Shown: positions 21,580-35,321 of the stretch, piece by piece
How the letters are laid out: each line of letters opens with the position of its first letter
Position numbering within the stretch: the stretch's first letter is position 1
Assembly: GCA_023055505.1 (NCBI GenBank)
Contig: JALIRH010000040.1
Location: 1 to 64,000 of the forward strand
Direction of reading: 5' to 3'
DNA from: Callipepla californica brunnescens
Lineage: Eukaryota; Chordata; Aves; Galliformes; Odontophoridae
DNA length: 64,000 nucleotides
The notes under the pieces: generated by a model
What the model was told of the DNA's origin: nothing
Database searches by the model: none
The model's input: only the letters and a program-made list of their open reading frames with translations
Program-made: the position numbers and the translations under genes

Positions 21580-22244
21580 CAGATCTCAGCTTTACAGAAA
21601 TCTAAAACCAAAACAAAGCATGCAGTTCCCAGATTCCCAGCAACATTTTTCCCCATACTTTCACCACCATAGATTGAGAAGACCATTTGCTGGACTTACA
21701 CAGTCTCAGCAGGGTGAACCACATTTTGTCAGTGCACAACATTAATTACCACTTGCTCCACAGGCACAGGACAGACGGCCTCAACAGTTAAGCACCCGGA
21801 CACTACAGGGATACACTTTCTGATTCACACTGCTGCAAAACGGCACCCATCTATTGTGCAAGTACCTGTGGTAAACCGTAACACAGAAACTCTAGCAGCT
21901 ATGGAAATCAGGAAAGAAATAAGAACTAATCAATACTTCTACTCAAAGGACGTATGAATATACTTGAAGTATACTTCAGCTTCCAGGACCACGACATCCC
22001 AAGGTCCTGGAACAGAAAAACAACTCCTAATTTAATTCCAGAACTGTATCAAGAAATTAGGTCAGTGAGATTTAGACATTCACCCAGACAGCCACAGCTC
22101 ATGAACCTCACCTTCATTTCCATACAACAGAATAATGCTATGTAAACTACATAGCATAACACGCCCTGCCCCCTTTCTTGCAATATCCTGAATATAAAAT
22201 CCCTTTTCTTTTTTTTCCATTATCCAAAATTTACATAGAAATAC
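21580..22244. other. Truncated XPO1 intron between last exon and telomere-like array
   Basis: Non-coding sequence after the last recognised XPO1 exon (minus strand). The exon that should follow in the normal gene (start of the C-terminal HEAT repeats) is not found, so the pseudogene was cut here by the rearrangement that brought in the CCCTAA-like repeats. The unit B/C junction equivalent is 45,277-45,941. Confidence 0.7.
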
Positions 22245-22932
22245 CTTCTTGATCATATTTAACGTGCACTCAAAAACAGCATCAAAGATCGGAGGTATTT
22301 CAGCAGCGATGTGCCCACCCAGCTTGTTCACAGCGACAGCCACAGCACCCAGTACTGCAGGCTCTCTAGCAGCTGGAACATTTCTCTGGTAGCCAATGAG
22401 AGCGGCACCCAACAAGGGAGGAACAAAGTTTTCAGCAACCTAAATCAAAAGCAAGACATGGTTAGAGCAGTGCAGTTACCCAACAAAGCCTCACACAATT
22501 ACACAGCAGTTCGGAAAGAAGCTAAAAATGAACTTACACGTCCACATGCTTCCCACACACTGTGTTCATCCAGCAGTGCTTGCCTGAGGGCTCTCTTACA
22601 CCTCCCTGCTTCCCCTTAGGACTGCTCTCAGCTGACACTACCTGAAGCACTCCAAACACAGCTCAGGCCTACCCCTGTATGATCACAGCTTATCATCCTT
22701 CCTGCAGATTTTGCAGTTCTGAAGCCAGTTCCTGTGAACAGAACAGTGTTAACTGCACTGCAGCAGAAGAGCAGAGTTCCTCCTGAATGTGTCGTATCAA
22801 CTGTTTGTATGCCATATTTACTTACCATCTGAGGATCGCTGGACCTGCTCACCCAGCCAGAAATCAGTTCTAAAGTTTCCCTTTTTACAGTCCTCATCCT
22901 TCTAACCAAGGGCTGCTTGGTTTCCACTTCGC

Positions 22933-24330
22933 CTGAAAGGTAGCAAAGCTGCACTGAATCTGGGTTAAGATGCGTCAACAAACAGATGCCCTTCAACTCG
23001 TTCCAGAAGATTTAGAATGTTTCATTTTTATACCCAAATGACAAAGAAGGAAGATCTCTCATTCATATTATGCAGATTAAAACCATTTTCCCATTACTTC
23101 AGCTCCATGGATCCAAGTTGCAATTTAGTATTCCACTGCTACTGCTGACAGCACAGTCTGCCAGCACAACTCAGAAACAATGCTGCAGCTTCTTTTTCAA
23201 GGAAGGGAATGTTCCTTCAGCTCTCAGGATCCTGCTTACCTCTGGTTCTCGCTGCGTGATGACAAGAACCAAGCTATACAGTGTTCTAAAGCACCCTCCT
23301 GATTTTGTCACAAACATAACTGTTCCAACTTGTCTTTACTACAAGGAGCCCAATTCTTACTTCATTTTCTCACGTCCAAGTCCATGTAAGTCTCGTCAGT
23401 AGAACTTGCCCTAACTGAGTGCACAGCCACACAATCATAACAGTACATCCAAGGAAAACTTCACCAGACTGCAGCCAGGGAAACAAAGGCAGAAGTGCTC
23501 CTGCTGCCATCAGAGATAACAGCTGTGAGAACACACTCTGAGCCAAGTGCCACCTCAATGGCTGTTGCTCGAGTAAAATCTCACCACTACAAGTCCTAGC
23601 AACTGCTTCCTATTTCTCTCGTTGTGTTTTCTTTTTGTTTTAAGCACCTTCTGGCAATTAGAGCTGCAGAATCAAAAGAATGCATTAAGTTCTGAGAAGC
23701 TACGTCAAGGTGTATTCATTGCATGGGTAAGAAAGTCTGTCATAACACTGCTCCAATAACCGAGTCACTTCATTCGTCAAGGGATGCTACAGCAGCACAT
23801 TCTACTTCGATATCATAGACCCAATTTTTTCCAGGTAACAGTGGTTAGGTAACTCGGGTAGCTCCTAGTTCCTCCTCAGAGATTACCAGTCTAGTTGATG
23901 ACAAATCTGAGGCGCCTTCACTGAAGTTACACTTCTGCAATGAAGCTTTTTCAGTAGTAGAATAGCACCAAACCAAAACTCTGCCAACGTCCTAAGGTCT
24001 TTTCTTATCTAGAACGATTAAGTCAGAACTTACAACTGTGTCTCCACAAGACTGCTATCTGTCACCAGTCTCCGGTACCCTTCCTAAACTCACACTTGAA
24101 GAGCTTTCCTCCTTCCGGAATCAGAGTTTCTTTGAACAAAACATCTGGCTAACAAAAACAAGAACCTAAGCAAGCACATTTTCAGGCATTCTCTTGCCCA
24201 AACGCACACACAAAGAAACAACAAAAACCACCACCACCAACAGACACACAGTGAGATAAGCCCAGCAAATTCACAACCTGATTACGTGCACTGCCCATCC
24301 CGCTGTTAGGAAGGACGTGGAATTTCTTAC
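22933..24330. other. XPO1 pseudogene intron spanning the window's period boundary
   Basis: Intron between the exons at 24,331-24,514 and 22,826-22,932. I see no repeat, RNA gene or other exon in it. Bases 1-633 are the same intron in copy A, and 46,630-48,027 is the equivalent in copy C. Confidence 0.6.
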
Positions 24331-25167
24331 CGTCAGCCTCAAGAGCTGCAGAGATGTTTTCACTTGGGCACTTGGACACATTCAGCATATCTAAATCAAT
24401 TCTTCCCAGCTGAATCACAAAGGGGCGGCCAGCTGCTTTCCACGCCCTTACGCTGCTTTTCAGAAAGCTACCAAGCTGCGTAACGGCTTCAGGATCCTTC
24501 AGAACATCAACATTCTGTGGAAAAGAACTGAGTTGACTCCATTCAATCAATCAAAACGCCATTTATCTTCTAATACAAAAACGGTCACTTTCACGTGTTT
24601 ATCTTACACGCTGTGTTAAAGCATGTTCTGTCAAGTTCTTCAACTGGATTTAAACCAGTCTCAATTGTTTAGGTCTCCTTCAACACTTCTACTGCCAGAT
24701 CAACCATTGCTTTATAAAAGTTCAGCACAGCCAAGTTCACTTCATTCCAGAGGTAAAAAAAAAAAAAAAAGAAATGTAATAACAAGAAACATTCAGCAGT
24801 TTTACTTTAGTTGAATACACAAAATGTATGGTCTGACTTTTGTTGCCTGCTGAATTCTGCAGTCCCATACTGGATTGGGGAGCAGCATGTGTTTTTCTAT
24901 CAGATGCTCCTGTACAGTCCGGTCTGTCTGCGCCCTAACCACGTATCCTACTGCTCCATAGAACGGTTGCACCTGATTGAAAAACAAGAAGTCAAACAGA
25001 AAGTTAAGGAAGACTCACCAAAAATGTACAGCGTTCAGAACTAGCAGGTAGTAAAAGTTCAAAATGGCTTTCCAATGACTAAATACCCACTTCCCACCTC
25101 AGTTCACAAGATCCTTCTCCATCCTTTCCTTCCTTACTCCACATTTAAAGCAAGCCTCTGCTCCCCT

Positions 25168-27951
25168 CCAATACAGGCAGGAAGTTAGAAATGCAAAAGC
25201 CCAGCTCGAACTTAGACTGGCTACTGCAGTAAAGCAGAGCAAAAAATCCTTTTCCAAATATATTAACAGTAAAAGAACTAAGGAGCATTTCTCTCCTTTA
25301 CTTGATGCGGCAGGGAATGGAACCACGGAGGATAAGGAAAAGGCTGAGGTTCTCAATGCCTTCTTCACATCTGTCTTTAATAGACAGATCAGTTAACCTC
25401 AGGATACTTTTCGCCCTGACCTGGAAGTCTGGGACGAAGCGCATCATACACCTCCTGTGATCCTAGCAGAGACAGTCAGAGACCTGCTCCTCCATCTGAA
25501 CTGCCGCAAGTCCATGGGACCAGATGGGATCCACCCAAGGGTGCTGAGGGAGCTGGCAGAGGTGATTGCCAAGCCGCCTTCTGCCATCTATCAGCATTCC
25601 TGGTCATCTGGAGAGGTCCCACAAGATTGGAGGCTTGCCAATGTGACTCCCATCTACAAGAAAGACCGTAAGGAAGATCCGGGGAACTACAGGCCTGTCA
25701 GCCTGACCTCGCTATCAGGGAAAGTTATGGAGCGGTTGATCTTGAGGGAGATGACACGGCACGTGCATGGCAACCAGGGGATCAGACCCAGCCAGCACGG
25801 GTTCACAAAGGGCAGCACGTGCTTGTCCAGCCTCATCTCCTTCTACGACTGGGTGACCAGACTGGTAGATGAGGGAAAGGCTGTTGATGTAGTCTACCTG
25901 GACTTCAGCAGTCTTTGACACGGTCTCCCACGGTATTCTCCTGGAGAAACAGGCAGCCCGTGGTGTGGACAGGTTCACGAGAATTGGCGAGAGGGCCGTG
26001 CCCAGTGGGTAGTGGTTAATGGAGTTAAGTCCAGCTGGAGTCCCATTACGAGTGGTGTCCCCCAAGGATCGGTATTGGGGCCCATCTTGTTTAATATCTT
26101 TATTGATGACCTGGACGAGGGGATTGAGTGTACCCTCGGTAAGTTTGCGGATGACACCAAGCTGGGAGGATGTGTCGATGTGCCTGAGGGTAGGGCGGCC
26201 CTTCAGCGGGGTCGGGATAGGCTGAACAGCTGGGCTGAGCTCAATGGGACGAGGTTCAAGAAGGCCAAGTGCCGGGTGCTGCACTTCGGCCACGGTAACC
26301 CCATGCAATGCTATAGGCTTGGGGCAGAATGGCTTGAAGACTGTACAGAGGAAAAGGACCTGGGGGTGTTGGTTGATGCCCGGCTCAACATGAGCTGGCA
26401 GTGTGTCCAGGTGGCCAAGAAGGCCAATGGCATCCTGGCCTGTATTAGAAATAATGTAGCCAGCAGGAGCAGGGAGGTGATCATCCCCCGGACTCAGCTC
26501 TGATGCGGCCGCACCTCGAGTACTGTGTTCAGTTTTGGGGCCCTCACTACAAGAAAGACATCGAGGCCCTGGAGCGTGTTCAGAGAAGGGCAACAAAACT
26601 GGTGAGGGGTCTGGAGCACAAGTCTTACGAGGAGCGGCTGAGGGAGCTGGGATTGTTTAGTCTGGAGAAAAGGAGGCTCAGAGGAGACCTCACTGCACTC
26701 TACCACTTCCTGAAGGGAGGCTGTGGTGAGGAGGGGTGTCACCGGTTTGTGGGCCGGTTCGGCCCGGTCCCGTGACAACTGAGGCAGGGGACCCACGGGC
26801 CCACACCCCGGACAAGGGGAAGGGGGAAAAGGAAAAGGGAGATGGGCCTAGAAACAAAACAGCGGCAACGATCCGAGGCGGAAAGCTAGTTTACTAAATA
26901 AGATAGCAGAAAGTAAAATGACACCATATAATAGGAATTGAAGCTAATGAATCAAACAAAATGAGCAAGAGAGAGTGTCCGATAAACTGAAGGCCTTACG
27001 CTAATGCTGAAGGCGAGACGGCAGCGAGCACCCACTGCTGAATCGATCCCGAAGGATAGAGAGCATCCCGTGACTGCAGACAGTTTTTATCTTTTCCCTC
27101 TGAGCGGAAAACACGTAAAAATACAAAGCATCCTAAAGTCCTCTGGGGAATGGAGTTCTCCCTCTCTTCTGAGACAGGCATACCCATAACTATCGATGAC
27201 CCACAGAGCTGTAGCATTAACTCTCCAACTCCCAATACACCACATGATGTTATGATGTGGAATATCAACAATACAACAAAAATCATAAAAACCATGTGTA
27301 TGGGAACTGTTGAATCACGGCCTGAACCACTGATTGATCACCTGAGGCCAGCACTGAGTCAGCTGCAGGGGCACAAGTGAGTGTGATTGGAAGGGGTGGA
27401 GTTTGACTCCACCTCTCCCATGACCCCATTGAAGGGCTGACCACCACCAGGGAAGGATCTCTGGTTGGAGATCCCTCCCTAGTGCAGTTATCGGCAAGCC
27501 TTGACCGTCTCCAAAGTTGAGCCACTCTTTCCTCATTAACTATCTGTATACCATCTACTTAAGCCCATCGAAAATATACCATCTTTGGCACCATTTCTTT
27601 TGGATGCTATTCTTGGGGGTTATTTGCCCTACACCATGACAAGGGGGTCGGCCTCTTCTCCCAGATAACTAATGACAGAACGAGAGGGAATGGCCACAAG
27701 CTGTGCCGAGGAAGATTTAGATTAGATTTGAGGACCAATTTTTTCTTTGAAAGAGTGGTCAGGCACTGGAATGGCCTGCCTAGGGAGGGGGTTGAGGCAC
27801 CATCCCCAGTGCTGTTCAAGAAGCGCTTAGATGAGGTGCTAAGGGGATTTGATTTAGTAGCATAGTGGGTAGGGATGGTGGTAGGAGGACGGTTGGACTA
27901 GATGATCTTGGAGGTCCTCTCCAACCTCACGTATCTATCAATCTATGAATC
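25168..27951 (+). mobile_element. CR1 LINE with nested solo LTR (unit B)
   Basis: Copy of the element in unit A with the same 5' truncation, stop, frameshifts and LTR interruption (26,737-27,641). It was copied with the segmental unit and is not an independent insertion. Confidence 0.96.
26737..27641. mobile_element. 905-bp solo LTR inserted in CR1 (unit B)
   Basis: Same LTR with the same TGTCA/TGACA ends and AGGGG target duplication, copied with the unit. It has one visible C-to-T difference near 27,500. Confidence 0.88.
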
Positions 27952-30900
27952 CTACTATGTACGTTCCAGAGACTTCCTTGCTTTTACCCCCATATCCTGA
28001 AGTAAGCCCTCTCAGGCACGTGCTTTCTCTTACAATAGCTCCATTTCTTTCTTTTACGGAACTTTGGGCTGACTCAAGTGCAGGAAAAACAGAAGCTGGA
28101 ACTCATTACCTCCTCTGCCCCACATTCCCAAGTTACTGCAATGCAGCAGCCTACGCTGTGCGTGCACTGCACTCCATCAGAGCACATTCCCCTGCAGGTA
28201 CTCCCTTGCCCCTGCACATGCCAGACCCATAAGTACACTACCACAGCAGAACATTCTCCTTCGCTAATCAAGACCTCAAATTTACATTGACCATCTCATT
28301 TCAAAGCATTCTAGAAATAAAGAATTTCAACTCAGCACTCTTTACATTATTAAGATCTCAATTAGAATTCTTGGAAGGAGAATGAATCTGACCGGACCAC
28401 CGGTAACGTAACGCTCTCACTGACACACACCGTGACTGAGAAACACAGTTCAAGTCTTAAAGACTACTACCAATTCATTTTTGATGTGTCACGACGCTGA
28501 CTGCCTTCACAAATTTACTCACACTCCTGAATTCAATGTACCTGATGTGGCTGAAGGTCACAGATGACCGTATTAATATTGTTCAAGATTTCATCAATGC
28601 AAGGCATCACTTCTCCCACCCGAACCTGAACAAAATGTCGGCGGCACTTCTGTGCTATTTTTATCAAGGTATCACAAGCTGTACCTCACAAGCCATATCC
28701 TGGACTCCATCGTGGGTTTCTAAATTAAATCACATCAGTTACTGCTTTCTATTTCCCCCAGACATGCACATATACTGCGCATAATTTGTTTTTCATTCAG
28801 AAAGTCAGAACAGCAAGTGAAAGAGATGGTCACCATGCAGAAACTCAAAGAACTTGCCGACTGCTGTCTTCAAAAACTCCCAGTGAGCTCTCAAAAAACG
28901 TGGGTATTGGCCTACTATGTACGTTCTGTTGGATGCAATAGTGGCTTTATTGTCTGTTCCTCTCTTTTGTTCACAGAGCCCTGGGGGATCCTACAATATA
29001 ACATACGATTAGTTTTCTCCCAAGTTCACAGACCGGATGAGCAGTATAGAGGCTAAAATAAGCGGCAGTAACCATACAGGAAAGTAGTTGCCATTCTCAA
29101 GCTCAAAGCCAAAATATTTTAAGGAAAAAAAAAAAAAAAAAAAAAGAACAAACCAACCAACTGCCCCAGTTTAGGATCAGGACAGTTCCATAAGTTTCAA
29201 CCAAACCAAGAACACCGCGTTTTCAGTCACGCGATTTAGGTGCAACTAATAACTGCCCCAGGGCAGACTGCAGCAACCCAAAGTGCTGAGTACTGAGCAA
29301 CCAGCTGATAAACATACAGGTGTTACACAGCAAGCAGGGGAAACTAACTCCTCTCTGCCTATGGCATCACAATGACACACTTCACTTCTGTGGGCAACGT
29401 CTTCTTCCCATGCTCTTTCCACACACACTTACTAAAACTTCAGCGGCAGAAGAGAAGGTGCTAGCTGGTTCAAAGCGACGCACGTTACTTTGCTTCGTTA
29501 AGGTTACTCTTACTTCATTAGTGCTTCCTTCCTGTGTCTGTGGCATTCCTAAAGCAAAATCTTTCATCATAAGCCAAATTTTCTCTCCAAAATTTTCACA
29601 GTGAAAAGGCTGTATGGATTCAGGCCTTTTTTGTGACTGAGGAATTCATCAGCCTAAAATTCAGAATATGACATTCCTCATTCAATTATTCTCATCAACG
29701 TTTGCTATACAGGGTAGCTCACCGAAGAACACAGAGCAGGATCTTTTGAAGCTCAATTTCTTGAGCATGAATTACAAAGCTCAACAAAGCTGTCAGTCTT
29801 GTGCCATGGTACCTTCATTCCTGTCACAAGGGATCTTTTTTCATCCTCTTCATGCATCGCCCGCTGACTGAGCCTATTGCCCAACAGAGCGCATTCAGGT
29901 TTCCCAGGAGCAGTCCGTCCCATGCACTTCTTGCAAAGCTTTTCAGCCATTATTCGTTCTGTGTCTGCACAGCCCAGATGTGTAAGATACTGAAAGACAA
30001 TTAACAATAACAGTAAGCAGGCATATTTTTTTAAGCAACAAACTGGATCGCATCTCTATTAAGCTGAATAATTCTAAGAGAGACAAAATCAAAATGCCAA
30101 ACGCAATGGTTCTTTTGTGAACTTGTGACAGAGGAAGCTAAAGATTTAAACCCAGATCTGCTAGGATTGTATGACATGAGAGAGAATGACCTTGTGTATC
30201 AGACAGATCAGTAAAGTTACTAAGTTCACTTAATAACGTGTACGTATTCATGAGCTGTTGGCAATATGGATCTGGCTAGCTCTGAGGGACATCACACTGC
30301 ATTTAGCAATTTTCCTCTTTTCGTTATTTCAGTGCCGTTACCTCTGCTGGTTTTAGTAAACCACCGTTACAATGGAGATGGTTCTCCTGAACTACACCAG
30401 GTGAGAAGCTTCAGCTTTAACAGCTCAGACAATTCCATCAGCCCCTGAAATGATTGGGGCCGCTAATGGAAGCCAAATTCAAAATCTCACCAAACTGAGA
30501 GCAGCATTAGGGTCAGATTCAGCAATGGATTTTTACAGTGCCACTTTTCCTGTCACTCCATACACTGGATCTGGAAACATCGCTAAGGCTGAGAATATGC
30601 TGAAGCAGTTTCAGTACAGTAAGGAGGAGTTTTAATATTAAAAATATAGAGATCAGAATAAATCTACTGTTAACTATACTGCACAAGTACGGCAGTGAGA
30701 ACACACGAGCACAGCAGTGAGAATACAAAAATGTGCATTTTACGTTCATAAAGCCGTTAACAAACACTCAGTGCTCCCTTCCCCTGTTTGCGTTTAAAAG
30801 AAGAATGTTCTCACTGAAGTCTCATGAACTGACCCTACAGCTGAGAGATGCGATGACTTTCAGATTCCCCTCCTCCCCTGCCCCCCACGTAACCCTGCTG

Positions 30901-32404
30901 CACGCATGCTCCTGGTGCAGCCGCACAGACCTACAGGACAGCAGTTCTCGCCACTTACCCAATGCTTCTCTCATATTTCTATAGAAGGTTATGGAATCTG
31001 CATCCTTCATGAGTTCTCGTACTACGTCCCCTGGATCATTTCCACCACGAGCACTCCTCCAGGTTTAGCCATACCGCCAACCATCAGCGATCGAACCTAA
31101 ACGTTACAAAGGGGAGCTCCAACTGGACTGCACCGTGACGGGAAAATAAAGGTGTGTGTCCTGCACTTCCTCAGGCCATCTCATACACAAGCAAACGGGA
31201 AGGACAAATTCTGAAGGGATACGCTACCTAAAAACCCATTCAGAGTACAGCTGATCTCTATCTCTGCAAGAATCAGAGTTGTTTTAAATAAGTATCATAC
31301 CGTCCAGAGCTTCAGAAGATGTATGTCTTAAAGATCTTTTCAACACAAGCACGTTTTCTCCTCAAACACCTGCCCTTTAATTGGCACTGCAGCTCTTATA
31401 CAACTGAGTCTGTAACAACGCATCTGTTTTTAATGCTACGGTAAACTGCCTTGTTTTTTAAGTCTCATTCCTGAGGAGAAAACACAACTCCTCCAGACCA
31501 AGTCATCGAAGAAAATATCAAGTTATCCTCCTTCTCTGAACAGCAGTCAGCTCCATCTGCACGAACCCCGGTACGATCCACACTGGAAACCATTACTTAC
31601 AGAAACTGGTAGCAAGATTTAGCAGATCTACTACACAAATCCTAGACAGCAATTCTATTACAAAGTTACCAAGAAGCTTCTGAGCTGCTCACATGGGAGA
31701 AAATAGGTTTGGTACATTTAAATAAACCATACAGATGCGTATTCTTTTCTTTGATGTTTATAAGCGGGACTATTCATAGTGCGCTGAATCAATTCCCAAT
31801 TACCCAAAGTAAGGGAAGCTCTCTGAAGTCACACAGAGAAGCCTCTGAATTTAGGAGCAGTGTCCAAACTTGCACAGTATTTGTACTGAAGCGTGGATTA
31901 CCTTGGATAATACAGGCAAACAAAGCTGTCTCCTTGGAGGAACATCAAAGCGCTGACTTCCAGAAAGCAGTGGAGAAGCAGATGGTGAGAACGGACTTTC
32001 CCTGCAGAGCTCAGCAGTAAAGGATTCCAATGTTCAAGACAAATCTGGAAAACTTCAGTTTCTTCTACTTCCAATACCAGTAACAGATAATGAAGAGCCT
32101 GGAAAAGTGTTTCAAGCATCTCTTTACTAATTACTTTGAACACGGAAGTAGATTGAGAGCATATCACTTCAAGTTTTGCTATCCTAACACTGATAAAATG
32201 CTGAATGAGAGTACAATCCGTTAACAAGGTACAGTAACACTGCAGGGACGTTTACTGCTCAAAGTTACGAGCAACGGAGCACCTGAACAAAGCACAGCAC
32301 CACGTCAGCCGATGTTACTCGGAAAGCGAGCACCAAATCTTAAGCAGACTAGCCTAAAGATATCTAAAAAAGAAATCCAACAGCCAAATTCGTCCCTTTC
32401 TGTA

Positions 32405-32964
32405 TGTCAACGGTTTACCGGGCTGGATCGGCCCGGTTCCGCGACAACTGGTGCGGGGGACCCACGGACCCACGGCCCAGGAAAGGGGAAGGGGGAAAGG
32501 GAAAAGGGAGATGGGCCTAGGAACAAAACAGCAGCAACGATCTGAGGAGGAAAGCTAATTTACTAAAGAAGATCTCAGAAAGCAAAATAACACAACAGAA
32601 TACAATATAATTGGAATTGAAGCTAATGAATCAAACAAAATGAGCAAGAGAATGTCTGATAAACCGAAGGCCTTACGCTAACGCTGAAGGCGAGACGGCA
32701 GCGAGCACCCACTGCCGAGTGATCCCAAAGGAAAGAGAGCGTCCCGTGACCGCAGACAGTTTTGATCTTTCCCTCTGAGCGGAAACACGGAACAATGCAA
32801 AGCATCGCACAGTGCTCTGAGGAATGGAGTTCTTCTTCTCTTCTGAGACAGGCATACCCAGAACTATCAATGACCCACAGAGCTGGAGCATTCACTCTCC
32901 AACTCCCAGCGCACCACATGACGTCATGATGTGGAATACCAATACCAAAAATCACAAAGCCATG
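32405..32964. mobile_element. Truncated LTR (unit B)
   Basis: Unit B copy of the truncated LTR at 8708-9267, with the same start and break. Confidence 0.82.
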
Positions 32965-33996
32965 GCACTGTATTATCAGAATTGCACCCACCCTCTGAGC
33001 TTCTACAAGACGGTTTCTTTTAGATCCTTCCAAAGAAACAACCCTTAAATGCTCGTTTTAAGGACTGCTATTCTCAATACTTACTGCTGCTCTGCTTTCC
33101 AAACCCTCTGGGAATCTGGAAGAAAACCTTCCAAAACCACACTGCTTATCTGCATCCAGTGCAAGACATCTACAAGAACATTTTCACCGTTCCCGACTGA
33201 ACAGCCGCCGTGCAGACTGAGAAGTTCTGAGCCTGCCACGGAACCAAACAGAACGGAGCGATCTATAAAGTACATTTTGCTTCCATAGCTAAGACACTCA
33301 GCAATTCAAAGCACTCCAGGCAGAAGGCAGACTGGACATCTCTAGCTGAGATCCCTCCCCGACACGGATTCAAAACCACCTTCACATTATTCCCACACAC
33401 ATCCACTTCTGTCAGCAGTTTCACTTTCAATAGCTTCTCTAGCTTCTTCCACTAGTCTAGAAGACTGCAATGAACCCACACAGCAATTCCAGAAGATCAG
33501 CTACACGCAGACTAGGAATAGCCAGATCAGACCTGCACAGCTCCTTTGAGAAGGCTTTTTTACCCACACTGTCATCTGTTACACTGTGAGTTACAGCAGT
33601 GACACCTGCAGCAATTTGAAGCCACTCGAACAAATTCTGTGGAACATTTCAACATCCTAAATGGTTCAGAGCTGAGTTTTGCAGATGTCCATTTAAAGAT
33701 GCCAGTTTTAACTATCGTGATGTAATAGAATTGTAATAGAGCCAGAATTTGCTATGTGCAAAGGGCTACCGGGAGAAGGAATGCGTTGCCAGCATCAGAT
33801 GGAAAGCGACAAGAATCCAGATCCCTTACAAGTGCTAGGGGAATAAAAGAGTGCGCCGCGCGGCCCCGGAATCCTGCCCCGCCCCTTCCCCGCTGCCGCT
33901 GCCCCTGCCCCTGCCCCTGCCCGGCCACACTCGCGACCCCAGCCCCAATCCCTGCCCCATAACCCCATAACCCCATAACCCGACCCCAGCCCCAGA

Positions 33997-34337
33997 ACCG
34001 CCCCACCCCCCCCGCCGCTGACCACGTGCTCCGCTTCCAGCTCCGGTTTTGCCACGGGGCCGCTTCCGGCCCCACGGCATAGCTCGGCCAATCACAGCAC
34101 AGATCAGCGGCAGAAAGGGCGGGGTGTGGGGTAGCAAGGCGGAACAGCGCCACTGGAACGAGGCACGATGACCAGAAGTGACTGAAACTTCCGGGAGCAC
34201 GGATTTCCGGCAGGGAGCGGGGCATTGTGGGTAACGAGGCGGAAGTGCGCCCACTGCAGAACGACCGGACGTGGGAAACCGGAAGCCGGTGGGAAGCGAG
34301 TGGGCGTGGCCAACGTTAAGTCCTGCCCTCTGGCCAC
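33997..34337. promoter_or_regulatory. Orphan CpG-rich promoter-like segment (unit B)
   Basis: Unit B copy of the promoter-like segment at 10,300-10,640, with the same elements. Confidence 0.5.
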
Positions 34338-34516
34338 GCCCCAACGTGCAATGACCCGAAGTGACCCCGATGCGACCCCAAAAATGACGCAAAATGACCT
34401 CAAATATCCCAGCTTACTTCCAACACTTCTTGGAAGCGCTGCGCCCCAACGGGCCCCAAAATGACCCCAAAACCCTATAACGACCCCATAAGGACCCCAT
34501 CAAATCCCCTAAGGGG

Positions 34517-35296
34517 TCACTTCTTGGTGTCCCTGCAGGCCACGACGTAGCGCTGTGCGACGTTGAGCGGCGATGAATATCCGTCAGCGTACAACGTGTC
34601 CTCAAACAGCACCGAGGAATCGTCCTGCGGCTGTTATAGGGCAATTATGGGGTCAGCGGGAAATTATAGGGTCGGGGGGGAACAGGGGAAGTAATGGGGT
34701 CAGGGGGTGAAATAATGGGGTCACAGGGGGGAATTTATGGGGTCGGGGGGGAACTAATGGGATTTGGGGCCGACATTTGGGGGAAATAATGGGATTCTGG
34801 GGCTGAGATTTTGGGGTGGAATTGCAGGATTTTGGCGCTGGGTTTTGGGGTCAGATATCGACCTTATAGGGCTGAGTTATGGGGTCAGTTCGTGCCCTTT
34901 TGGGGCCGGGTTTTGTGCTGTGAGTTTGGGGCAGGGTGGTGTTTTGGGGGTGGGGGTTTTGTGCTGTGGGTTTGGGGTCAGGACGGTGTGTTTTGGGGCT
35001 GGGTTTTGGGGTCAGTTCCTGCTCTTTTGGGGCCGGGTATTGGGGTGAGTCCCTGCCCTTTTGGGGCCGTGCTTTGTGCTGAGGGTTCGGGCTATTTGGG
35101 GTGTGTTTGGGGCCATGTTTTGTGCTGTGGGTTCGGGTCATACCCGCCTGCGGGAGTGCGTGGATGAGGGCGTGGTTGAAGCAGGTGGTCTGCGGGTATA
35201 GGGCCAGCACGAGCTGCTCCCGCTGGAACAGCACTTCGGGGTCCGTCTCCGGGTTCGCCCTCTTTGTCCTCCTCATCCATGTCATCCACCGCGCGC
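34517..35296 (-). pseudogene. SGF29: SGF29 3' end, damaged fragment (unit B)
   Basis: Identical in structure to the unit A fragment: last exon 34624-34517 and fused or deleted exon 35296-35144. The same internal deletion, frame loss and Tyr-to-Asn change are present. There is no unit C equivalent, because the array ends before it. Confidence 0.92.
34637..35137 (+). repeat. G-rich degenerate repeat (unit B)
   Basis: Unit B copy of the G-rich intron repeat. Confidence 0.75.
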
Positions 35297-35321
35297 CTGG
35301 GGGCACAAAGGCATCACCCCA

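Larger units (their letters stand above)
1..23697. repeat. 23.7-kb tandem macro-repeat, unit A
   Basis: Bases from position 1 recur from 23,698 with no net insertion or deletion over the whole 23,697-bp period. Substitutions I noticed against unit B include positions 171, 3,803 and 18,631. The window starts inside the repeat, in an intron of the XPO1 pseudogene, so the phase is arbitrary. The natural seam is more likely the telomere-like and ERV region at 18.7-21.5 kb. Contents: XPO1 pseudogene, CR1, two LTR copies, SGF29 3' fragment, minisatellites, telomere-like arrays and an ERV fragment. Confidence 0.97.
22245..32098 (-). pseudogene. XPO1: Exportin-1 (CRM1)-like unprocessed pseudogene, copy B (all nine recognised exons)
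   Basis: Exons in gene order: 32098-31902, 31097-30959, 29989-29813, 28990-28834, 28719-28542, 24972-24838, 24514-24331, 22932-22826 and 22440-22245. They cover roughly the middle third of XPO1 (HEAT repeats around the NES groove). N-terminal and C-terminal exons are not found: downstream of 22,245 the sequence runs into CCCTAA-like repeats at 45,204-equivalent 21,507. Four 3' exons are open and join in frame (VQPFYGAVGY..., NVDVLKD..., EVETKQP..., VAENFVPP...), while exons at 32.1, 31.1 and 28.6 kb carry the same frameshifts as copy A. FYEAVGY of the normal protein reads FYGAVGY, at the site I believe is the Glu571 hotspot. The pseudogene spans the A/B period boundary, so that boundary is not its edge. 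Confidence 0.93.

Noticed and set aside
22245..32098. Calling the XPO1 locus a functional second exportin
   Set aside because: At least three frameshifting lesions, a weak donor and missing terminal exons; retention of open exons alone is not enough.
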